Assembly (NCBI RefSeq): GCF_016808095.1
Contig: NC_068973.1
Location: 10,908,501-10,972,500, forward strand
DNA: 64,000 nt
From: Vigna angularis
Taxonomy: Eukaryota > Streptophyta > Magnoliopsida > Fabales > Fabaceae
Direction: 5' to 3'
Under the pieces are notes generated by a model. The model was not told where the DNA came from. It saw nothing but the letters and a program-made list of their open reading frames with translations, and ran no database searches. Positions 54,630 through 64,000 of the stretch are shown here, piece after piece. The stretch's first letter is position 1, and each line of letters starts with the position of its first letter. A program made the position numbers and the translations under genes.

Positions 54630-56528
54630 AAAATAATGAAAAAAAAACATAAAATTTATGAAAGGACATCATTTCAAATCTTGAATTTTTGAACTGAGAG
54701 AAATCAAAAATTTTTGTTATTTCTTAGATTCATGGATAGGTTGGGACAACAATATCATAAGAAGATACTTAAAAATAACTAAAATACTAGCAATTTGAAA
54801 CGAAATATAGTTCCAGATCCATATATTCTTTTTGTACTATCTTTTTTGTACTAGATTCAATTAAATTAGAACAAAATCTTTTATCATTTTTTGAATTCTT
54901 CTTTTTTATCTTATTTGTTTTCATCTTTTTCTTAGATTCGAATCCAAAAATAGAAGTTAATTAAAAGCAACCCGCGACACCACACTTTGTTATTCTTGCT
55001 CTATTTGTTCATTTGTTCTCCACTTTAAGGAAGATCATTTTGCAATCCAAAAGATCTATGACAAGTTTAAAGATCAAAACATGTCCCTTGAACCTTATAA
55101 TGTTCTATGAAGGAGAAAACTTAAAAGAACATGAAGATTATCAGCACATTTGAATAATAATTTAGGAAATTAAATAAATTGTAATGTTATTTTAATTTTA
55201 AAAATGTTAAATTTGCCCGGTAAGTCATATTACATGCATTTGCATTTGGATTATAACTCTCATCCTTATAAAAAATTAACATATTTGTGATGAATCTTCA
55301 CTTAACTTATCAATTTGTTAGATTATGACGTTTCCATGCTTTTCTTATTCTACATTTTTTTTGGTTTATTTTGTTGTGCTTTTTCAAGATTTAAATTAAA
55401 AAACAACTATATTCCTAGGATAATTTCAAAACTTTTACATTATATATTCAACTCTACAAGAACATGTAGCCTTCCTTCCTATTCTAAAGATAAAGACATT
55501 CAAAATGTTACACTTATTTAATAATAAATTCGCAAGATAAGGTTTTTCATGAATAATAGAATAGAATGAGTTTCTATGAACAAATCTATCACCTAGTTAA
55601 ATAACAAAAAATTAGGTTCTATTAAGTGAGATTAACGTATTTTTTTATTAGATCAATCTAATCCAACTTTCTCTTTACTGACTTGGATTAAATTGAATTA
55701 ATTGAATATTTTTTTAATGCTTTTTTATAAAAGTTGTAATTTGAAAACCATCTTTTTTTGTTAGATTTTTAGAATAATTTATTTAAAATGGATTATATTA
55801 TATTGAATATTTGAAGAGTTGAATAATTTAACATTAAAAAATATGCATATAATTAGTAAAATAATATAATAGTATTATTATTAATATTATTCAATATTTT
55901 TTCTTTTGTGAATTTCGTTAAATCTCATATTAAGTATACAAAACCTCACCCAATTAGTAGGGGATGGTGTTAGATTAGGATGGATTTGATTTGACTTAAT
56001 TTCAAAGCAAACCCAGTTTAATTATTTAGGATTGATTTGAAAATAAATATAACGAAGACAGTTAAGAAATACTAAAAAACTATTAAAAGAGATGAGTTTG
56101 GAAAAATGTAAAAAATATATTTTTATGATAAAAAAATATTGTTATTTCATTTGACAAAACATTAAAAAAAATTCATTTTCCATTATTTTAAACAGGTTTA
56201 CATTTTTTGTCGAAAGAATAATTTATAGTGCTTGAAAATAAAAATAAAAATAATTATAGTATTTCTTTTATGTCTATATAAAGTATATATGTTTGCTAAT
56301 TTATGTTTCTATTAGTTATTCAATTTTAGTTGATAAAAATATCTTTATATATTATGTATTCTAAATTTTAAAATGAAAGATATTTGAATAACTTTTGATT
56401 TTTTAATTTTTTATTTTAAATTAAAAATAAAAATTATAAAAATATTTTTTATGTTTAAAGTATGTTTTTTTATGAATAATATTTTTTTTAGTAATTAAAA
56501 TTTGATACAATCTAATTTAACAAACTCT

Positions 56529-56574
<46 letters not shown>

Positions 56575-57105
56575 ATAAATACAAGACCATTGTTGTTATT
56601 GTAATTCTAATAATGAAAATTGCAGAATTACCTTTTAACAACATTGAAGTATTAGTTAGCAACAGATACAGAACAAGTGGTCCGAATTTTGGTGTTGAAG
56701 GCTTGAAGCACCTCGTACGTGCTACTATTCGCATTCGAGCGAAGTAATGGGATTCGTAAAGTTGAAAAATTAGAGTGAAAGCATCATAAAGCAATAGTAA
56801 AAGGAGTGGAGAAAAGCATTGAGAGAGACGTGCGAGCTAGTAGTGCCACTGTGACCATTTCAAAATGCCGGCTGCAAAAGCTACTGTTCTGCCCTTTGGC
56901 TCATTTCCAAGGGTTCTCAACGTCAATGTCATCCACAATACTACACAAGATGATTGTTTCGTATCTCCATTTGGCAATGTAATTTGATGCCTTTGCACAT
57001 TGCATCTTATTTACTACAATACAGTTCAACCAATTTCCCTATTTTGATCATCCAAACCGCGACAGAGTATACTTTGAAACCAAAAATATAGGCACCAAAC
57101 ACAGT
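54630..57105. other. AT-rich intergenic DNA and promoter of the receptor-like kinase
   Basis: AT-rich, with an (AT)n microsatellite at 56534-56569. The last 300 bp should contain the promoter of the gene starting at 57110, but no clear TATA box was assigned. Open frames at 55315-55521 and 56528-56794 (minus) show no family features. Confidence 0.45.
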
Positions 57106-57109
57106 AAAA

Positions 57110-59226
57110 ATGAGTGTAAAACTCATCTGGGTATTCTTCAATGCCATCTTTTTGTTTCTTCTAGTGGCCAATTCAGAAGAAGAAGGGACGATCAAGGCCC
57201 TGGTCACATTCATGGATAAATTGGCACCAGGGTATGTACCAACAGACCCTTCGTGGGGTTGGAACCTTTCATCAGATCCCTGCATTGATAAGTGGTACGG
57301 TGTGAAGTGCCATTCAGATAACAAATACGTTATGAGTGTGACTCTTGAGAAGTTCAATTTTGGTGGAGGTTTTGACGCCGGTTCTCTTTGCATTACAAAG
57401 TCTCTTCAAATGCTTAGCCTGAAGGACAACGATTTACATGATTCGATACCAGAGGATATAGGAAACTGCAAGTCATTGACTCACTTGTTTTTAAGTGGGA
57501 ACCAATTCTCTGGGGACCTTCCTATTTCTATTGGCAATCTAAGTAACATAATACGGCTTCATATTTCGGATAACAAGTTAACTGGAGAGCTACCTAAAAT
57601 GGTGCATGTTTCAAGTTTGATATCCTTCGTTGCTCAAAACAACAACTTCACTGGGGAGATTCCTAGTTTTGACTTCTCCAACCTTGAAGGCTTTAATGTC
57701 TCTAATAACAATTTACATGGTCCAGTTCCTGATGTCGGAGGTAAATTCCATGCAGACAGCTTTACTGGGAATCCTAACTTATGTGGGGAGCCACTTTCAA
57801 ATGCATGTCCTCCTCCTCCTCCTCCTCCTCCTCCATCACCACCACCACATGAAAAGGACAAAAACTCGTTCCCTAATGATTTGTTCATTTATTCAGGTTA
57901 CTTAGTCCTTGGTTTGATTACGCTGATTTTCTTGACCTTTAAACTGTTATGCAAGTTCAAGACCAAAGAAAAAGTGTTGGATGTTGAAAAGAAGGAAAAG
58001 GAAGAAGAAAGTGTTGGTGTTGTTGGCATGGCTAGTGAAATATCCCATTCCAATGGATCAAAGAAGTACATTGGGATCAGATCCGAGTATTCATTGACAT
58101 CTTTGGAAAGTGGGATGACAACATCAGGTCTTGTTCTTCTTTCAAGTCGAACCCTTAGAGGATTGCAATTTGAGGACTTGCTTGGTGCTCCTGCCGAATT
58201 GATTAGAAGGGGAAAGCATGGAAGCCTCTACAAGGTTATGCTCGATAATGGGGTGCAGTTGGCAGTGAAGAGGATTAAGGATTGGGGGATTTCTAAGCAA
58301 GATTTTCAGACAAGGATGAATTTGATAGCCCAAGCCAAGCATCCACGCGTATTGCCACCTGTTGCATATTATTGTTCTCAGCAAGAGAAGCTCCTAGCAT
58401 ATGAATATATGCAGAATGGTAGTCTCTTCATGTTGCTCTATGCTGGTAAGTGGTAACTTCTAAACAAAATAAGTGTCGTTACAATCATTTTACATAGCAA
58501 GTAATGAAGCATGTGTGACCATAGTTTGACATATTATATAACTAGTCTGTGCTAAATGGAACCACTATTAAATTAGGAAAAAAGTGCCTGAGATATGAAA
58601 ACTAAAATTCCGTTGCCAAACTAACCAAATGTGTTTCTTCACCTTGAATGATTTTAGGATCTGAAAGTGGCCTCATGTTTGACTGGGGAAGAAGACTAAA
58701 TGTTGCTGCTAAGATAGTTTCGGCTTTGACATATATGCATGAGGAGTTTGTTGATAATGGAATAGCACATGGTAACTTAAAGTCAAATAACATTTTGTTT
58801 GACAAGAATATGGATCCATGCATAAGCGAATATGGCTTAATGATGGCAGAAAATTATGATGAGTTTGTCATTTCGCATAACAAAGGCATCAAAAGCAAAG
58901 ATCTAATTGCAGCCACCTTCAAAGCTGATGTGTATGCCTTGGGTATGATACTTCTGGAGCTGTTGACAGGGAAAGTGATTAAAAATGATGGATTTGATCT
59001 AGTTAAATGGGTGGATTCAGTTGTCAGAGAGGAATGGACCATTGAAGTTTTTGACAAGTCCCTAATCTCACAGGGTGCTTCGGAAGAGAGGATGATGAAT
59101 CTGTTGCAGGTAGCATTAAAATGCTTAAATCCATCTCCAAATGACAGGCCAAGCATGAGCCAAGTTGCAGTGATGACAAATGCTTTGATAGAGGAGGAAG
59201 AAAAATCCATATCCTTTGACACATGA
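57110..59226 (+). CDS. LRR receptor-like kinase (LRR-III type), predicted pseudokinase
   Basis: Two exons, 57110-58445 and 58658-59226 (phase 1, GT-AG), give 634 aa. A signal peptide (about 1-22) precedes an LRRNT_2 domain (about 25-66, ending WYGVKC) and four to five leucine-rich repeats (about 85-205). A (CCT)n-encoded proline run at 234-246 comes before a transmembrane helix (about 260-282) and a basic juxtamembrane region. The kinase-like domain starts near 353: the glycine loop is RRGKHGSLYK, Lys387 is kept in AVKRIK, but the catalytic loop reads HGNLKSNN (Asn485 where active kinases have Asp) and the DFG site is EYG (503-505). These changes predict no phosphotransfer, as in many LRR-III pollen-type or 'inactive' receptor kinases that act as scaffolds or co-receptors. 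The ATG at 57110 is followed by a good signal peptide. Ligand and exact orthologue unknown. Confidence 0.93.
57806..57850 (+). repeat. (CCT)n/(CCA)n coding microsatellite
   Basis: A CCT run then CCA codons encode the polyproline stretch just outside the membrane helix of the receptor-like kinase. Length polymorphism would be in frame. Confidence 0.85.
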
Positions 59227-60050
59227 CCAAGACTTTAGTTATATACTTCTACATATCAAATTACAGAATAGAAAAAAGAAACATCTTTCAGGAATTATGT
59301 AAACTACTCTAATTTTGTCAGTTTGAATCATTTTCAGAACACACTAATATGGGAACTCATTTAATATGGTAATGATCCGAAAATTGGTTGTAATTTCGAT
59401 TGGCAAGAGTGTCTTTTCCTTTAGTGAGAACAGAGGGTTTTACATTTCTACACCTTATCTTTCATTACTGTTCGCAATGATTCTTATGACTTCTACATAA
59501 TTTCATGCATCACAGATGAGACAAACTGCATGGTTACTTCAACAAATGTGTAAAAGATTGGTACATATTTAGAAAATTTTTACATATACACCCAAAATAA
59601 CAAATGACACAGAAAGAGAAAAATATGTAAAAACTTTTTAGTGTTATTATGTGACAAAAAAAAAATGAAATGATAGGTGTTGATTACTATGATAACATGC
59701 TCTTACAAAGTTGTGCAGTGTAGCAGTTATGTATGATCGAAAGCAGTGGTCATAATTACAGTGGTAAAAGATGCAAGCAAAGTTTAAAACTCAAAATTAA
59801 GTATGAAGATTTACATCAAGATAAGAAAGAAAGAAAGATGACTTAAGTTGAAATATCATAATGAAATAAGAACATAAGAACTTTAACAAGAGAAATATAA
59901 ATAAGAGATTTGCATTTTAGTGACCATTATTTCGACTATTAAAACGCTTAAAATCGCTTTCGAAAACTTTGTTGGCAAACTCATTAATGACCGAATTGAA
60001 AATTTATTGTTAAATAACTCCTGAAATTTCAGTGGTTAATTCATCGCTAA
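59227..60050. other. Intergenic DNA downstream of the receptor-like kinase
   Basis: AT-rich; includes the 3' UTR, but no clear AATAAA close to the stop was chosen. From about 59920 phrases such as 'tttagtgaccattatttcg' and 'ttcagtggttaattcatcgc' begin; similar ones recur after the foldback element, to about 60670. Confidence 0.4.
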
Positions 60051-60670
60051 GACTTTGTTAATTTGAATGAATTTGAGAGAGAGTAACTGAGTGGATTTGA
60101 AAGGATTTAAAAATATTTTTTTGTTTGTTTATTTGTAAATTTGGAGGTGAATTGGAAAGTAAATTTTTTCAATCTGTTACATCAATCAAATTCTACACTA
60201 ATTCTTAAAAATTTTGTTTCCAAATTCAGTCTTACTTACTTTTAAATTCACTCAAATAAACAACAAAAAAATTTATCTTCAAATCCTCTCAAATCCACTC
60301 AATCACTCTCTTTCAAATCCATTCAAAAAATAAACAAAGAATAAAGGACTTGTCACTTTTTATCTTAGCTACCCATATTTCGGTATTTGGTAGCAAAAAG
60401 AGGGAAAGAAAAGTTAGCAACTCTTTTTTAGTCATTGATGTGACAAAATTTTATCAATTTTTAAAAAAATTTGATCGTTAATTCGATTATAGATATAATA
60501 ATATAACAACACTTATTTTTCCGTGGCTAATAAATTATTTCTTAATTAAAATATTTTTTGACATTAAATCAGTAATAAAAAATAGAAACATTTAACAACC
60601 TGTATATTTCAGTGGCTAAATCAATGGCAACAAAAAAAATTTAACAATCAGTATATTTTGGTGTCTACTT
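59920..60670. repeat. Dispersed 'agtggctaa' words around the foldback element
   Basis: 'cagtggttaattcatcgcta', 'ccgtggctaataaatt', 'cagtggctaaatcaatggca' and 'ttttggtgtctac' recur at uneven spacing on both sides of the foldback. Clusters like this are found as subterminal repeats in CACTA-type elements, into which the foldback may have inserted. No CACTA ends were located here. Confidence 0.3.
60050..60345. mobile_element. Foldback MITE-like element, about 295 bp
   Basis: The left arm (about 60052-60135: 'gaatgaatttgagagagagt', 'gagtggatttgaaaggattt') is mirrored by the right arm (about 60260-60340: 'aaatcctctcaaatccactc', 'aatcactctctttcaaatcc'). The arms are about 80 bp with modest divergence and the loop is about 120 bp. 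No coding capacity. A clean target duplication was not found, so the superfamily is open. Confidence 0.65.
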
Positions 60671-61372
60671 TCATATATATAATTTCACATGCTTATATAT
60701 AATATATTTTTTATCTACTTGTAAACAATTTTCTAACCTGCTTATAAATACTACAAATTTAATTATATTAAATAACAATGAACTCAAATATATAATATAG
60801 TAAAGAATAGTTTAAAAATTGAAAGTATACATATTACACCATCCGACATAAAAGAAAAATGGAAATAATTTTGAATAAATATACAAGTTTTGAAATCAAA
60901 CAATTAAAATTACAACTAATGGTCATGTGGTCAACTATCATTAGTTTACTCATTAGTTGTTGCAACCTCCATCAATCAAATTGAATTCAGTGTCATCATT
61001 TTGAAAGTAGTTAGGTGGTTGACAAGTTGGAGCAACTAAGGTTGCAATGCATATATATGACAGTTTGACATCAAAGCCAAGAAGTGTCTTAAGTTGTATC
61101 ATGAATTAGGAAAATTGTATGAATAATGCATATAAAGTAAGAACTATTGTATAAAAATGGGATGAAAGACCGTTGAATATATGAACCTTATATTTTGATT
61201 ACAATTAATTTAAAATTTAAAAATTTAATGCTCTGAAAAAATAGGCATTTTCAATTTTTTATACTTGATATAATAAATTATTGAATGCAAAATTTTAGGT
61301 TATCAGGGAATTTTTGCATCAACAACTCACTTTATTCAGTTTTTATTGAGAATTTCAATTCTTGGTTATCAG

Positions 61373-61504
61373 GGAGCAAGCCTTGCAAAAGCTATGCCGA
61401 AAGAGAAGCTTTACCCACTCATCAATTCTGCATATGCAAAATTGGCCAACAGGACAGATTTGTCATCAGGATTGCACTACAAACAATTGTATGAAGAAAA
61501 ATAA
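61373..61504 (+). pseudogene. Orphan terminal-exon-like piece, unidentified
   Basis: After an acceptor-like 'cttggttatcag' a 43-codon open stretch reads GASLAKAMPKEKLYPLINSA and continues through AKLANRTDLSSGLHYKQLYE to a TAA at 61502-61504. Base composition is coding-like against very AT-rich flanks. No upstream exon could be joined. I do not recognise the family. It may be the last exon of a lost gene or a captured fragment. Confidence 0.3.
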
Positions 61505-62746
61505 AGAAGCAAAGATTGAAAGATGATCAAGTATGACTCTAAAACCCAACCCATTTCATATGTAGTTTGGTTGCTGCCAATTCAGTGAGTTTCATCTATA
61601 TATAAGAAGAAATTCGGCTATTTTAAATTTACAAAAAATAATATATGACACTTAAATTAATTTTGTATTATACGAAAACCGATTAGAATTATATATGGTG
61701 GTCTAAAACTATTTCCTTACAGTTTTTTTATATAATTTTATGACAATTTTTTAAATTAGTATATCATTAAACTAATTTATCAATTTTTATGTTTATGGAA
61801 TTTTCTCATTTTTTTTTTAATTTTTCCTATTTCATATTGAAGTCTTAATGTGGTGAAGATGGCTACCAATTTTCAAAAAGAAAGGACGAGTATTATGTTC
61901 GAAATTTCCAAGTCTTGCGTCCATTTAAGGTTTTGAGGCTTTCTAACAGAAATGACGTGTGAGATTTTTTATTCTATTTTTCATGTGTCAGATTTTGATA
62001 ATTATGTATTAGTCAAATAGTTAAGTGAATACTCATCCAGTTGTTAGTGATATTTTGGTTTAAAAGTTTATGGGTCATGAAATGAGCTAATCCAGTTTAT
62101 TGGTTCATAGGAAAACTATCTTGCAGTTTCTTACTAGAAAGTTTCAAATATTCTAAAGAATGAGAAACATTTACTTCAATGCAGTATAGAATGTAGAAAG
62201 TTTCCTGAGAAAGCACAAAAACCAGACTTTGGAACTCCACCTTTCAACTTTCATTAAGAGAGAAGCATGGGTGAAAACAAAAGTATTAATAATATTTATT
62301 CTCACTATAAATATGAATAAATGTGATCCTAATTCTCGCCACTTTCAATGAAATAAATAAAAGAACTATCACAATTTTCCAACTTCTATTGTACGTTAAG
62401 GTCTAAATTCTAATATTATTGGCTATAAGGTCTAAATTTGGATAAAATTTGTATCAAAGCTATACTATTTATTTTAATTCATTCAATTTTTATTTTAGTT
62501 GGTCTTCTTATTTTTTATAAGTACAGTGTTGTCGTAGTAAATTGAAGTTTAATAACTAGTGTCTAGTTTATATTATAAATAAATGTCCTGTAATTTTGCA
62601 GACTTCTGAATGGAAAGAAATTAACTTCTTCATCTGTAGGTTATTTAGTGACATGATTGCAGTTATTGACATATTTTTCTTGGTTTTATTTATGGTCCAC
62701 TAGCAAGCCAATATGTTGTTGACAAAATGTATTTCTAGACTTGCAG

Positions 62747-62813
62747 TCTTCTTGAAAAAGACAACTTTACTGGATATCTTCCCTCTAAGCTCTGTCTGAG
62801 ATGCCAAGCTTAA
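62747..62813 (+). pseudogene. Leucine-rich-repeat-like fragment
   Basis: After 'agacttgcag' the frame reads LLEKDNFTGYLPSKLCLRCQ then a stop. DNFTGYLPSKL matches the plant LRR consensus NxFTGxLPxxL. It is a single repeat only and may be a decayed piece of an LRR gene, perhaps related to the receptor-like kinase 3.5 kb upstream, which also has NNFTGEIP-type repeats. Confidence 0.3.
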
Positions 62814-63375
62814 AGATTTGTATGATTTATTCATGATTCCATTTCCTTTTTCTTTTTCTACTCTTGTGATTTTATTATAAGTTTGAACATGAGTGTTTTG
62901 TATTTATTTGTTTCATTATCCGTTTTGCTTTTACCAATTAAAGGGTTTCAACAGTTGAAGGAACTCTAAGGAATAAGCTATTTTACCACCAAAACAGACA
63001 TAGTCTCTGTCATGAAAGCTATTTGGGAAGCAATTCATAATCCTGTAAACTACTTTCCCTGTCGCATTGTTTTTCTTTCTTTTCCCTATAAATTGGAGTT
63101 GGTGTTAAGTACGAGATTTCTTAAGGGAAGTTTTCAAAATATCATTATTTTGTAAATGTTTCATCGTGCTTGTACACAATTTGATATTATTCAAATCCAG
63201 AGCATATTCAATTGTGTATGTTTATTCTTTTGCATTGTTTAAGTAGTACATCACCTGTAAAAGTAATCAATTCTTATTATTTAACAATTTGATATTGTTT
63301 TTGACAATTTGCCAGTTGTGTTTGACTCTTATCAATTATATCGAACAACTAGCTATTGAATGCATACGTGAGATC

Positions 63376-63742
63376 ACCTATAATTTTTTTTATAAAATCA
63401 TAAAGTTATATATAGATTTTTTTCATATATAATTACATATAGATTTTGTCGTATAAAATTACATACAAATTTTTCTATATAAATTACTTACAGATAAATT
63501 TGTATGTAATTATTTACGGATAAACTCGTATGTGATTATCTATAGATAATTCATATGTAATTATCTACGGATAAATTCATATGTAATTATGTATAGATAA
63601 ATCCGTACATCATGATACTTACGACCATTTTATTTATAGATTTTGTTCCGTATGTAAATTGTATGTAACACTATATTATTTACGAATTTTAAACCTTACA
63701 TATGAATTTTGTCCGTAAATAATAACATTTTTTCTTATAGTG
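63376..63742. mobile_element. CACTA-type transposon terminus with subterminal repeats
   Basis: The right end reads TTTTTTCTTATAGTG (63728-63742), i.e. CACTATAAGAAAAAA on the minus strand, the usual CACTA (En/Spm) terminal signature. Inside it, words such as 'taattatctacggataaatt', 'gtatgtaatt' and 'acatatagattttgtcgtat' recur in both orientations across 63380-63720, as subterminal repeats do. A convincing left terminus was not found, so it may be a truncated or very small derivative. Confidence 0.45.
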
Positions 63743-64000
63743 ACTCTGGCAAATCTATCAATATTTCTATAGAAATAGCACATCACCGAAACAAACTTAT
63801 CAATATATTTCTACTCAAACATAGACATGCAATACCAGTTAATTACCAAATATGCATTGCACAATTTTCTACAAAACTATATCACCACATAGGGTAAATT
63901 ATTCAATTTGTAATGTAACAACATTATGAGTACATAATAAAAAGTCCTAATAAAGTAAATAGAAATATTGTTTGAGTATGTACCTACTAATCTACATAAT
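63743..64000. other. AT-rich intergenic DNA to the window end
   Basis: No gene, repeat boundary or regulatory element recognised. Confidence 0.5.

Larger units (their letters stand above)
60671..63370. other. AT-rich intergenic DNA with two orphan exon-like pieces
   Basis: Mostly AT-rich. It contains the exon-like frames at 61373-61504 and 62747-62813, listed separately. Otherwise no gene or element boundaries are seen. Confidence 0.4.

Noticed and set aside
63376..63390. cacctataattttttt as a possible left CACTA terminus.
   Set aside because: It differs from the right terminus after the first bases, and no 3-bp duplication matches on both sides.

Overview
The window is nuclear DNA from a eudicot plant. 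The intergenic DNA is AT-rich and full of (AT)n runs, genes have GT-AG introns, and the protein genes belong to plant families (SUO, type-II ROP, LRR receptor-like kinase). A legume is my guess from general sequence character only. No bacterial, organellar, tRNA, rRNA or CRISPR feature was seen.

Three genes look intact. (1) A plus-strand SUO homologue at 21062-27042 has three exons and encodes 1615 aa with BAH, TFIIS-N and GW motifs. (2) A minus-strand type-II ROP/RAC GTPase at 33627-29823 has eight exons and encodes 211 aa; a 40-nt last exon splits its C-terminal lipidation box. (3) A plus-strand LRR receptor-like pseudokinase at 57110-59226 has two exons and encodes 634 aa. Weaker gene traces are a four-piece phase-consistent exon chain (about 1715-3740), a minus-strand promoter plus first exon (about 29470-29299), a frameshifted PGRL1 fragment (51594-51082), and orphan exons near 61.4 and 62.8 kb.

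The rest is mostly mobile DNA, and several boundaries can be set to the base. Three long-TIR elements with perfect 9-bp target duplications (Mutator type) lie at 11645-12966, 14682-16958 and 51752-52960. The third carries a broken phosphoserine aminotransferase gene, a Pack-MULE-like structure; the second carries GC-rich cargo and a nested hAT element. Two Copia retrotransposons were found. One, at 42841-47602, has LTRs identical by eye and only two in-frame stops. An older, decayed one at 38003-41987 is inserted in another repeat, a second copy of which starts the window. Two solo-LTR candidates (8274-10793, 54001-54624) have TG...CA ends and perfect 5-bp duplications. Minisatellite arrays (5.8-6.9 kb), a foldback MITE (about 60.05-60.35 kb) and a CACTA-type terminus (63742) complete the picture.

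The three genes do not form a pathway. They are separate housekeeping or signalling genes in a transposon-rich region. The most notable structure is the cluster of three gene-carrying Mutator-type elements. All coordinates and identities come from reading the sequence; no database search was run.
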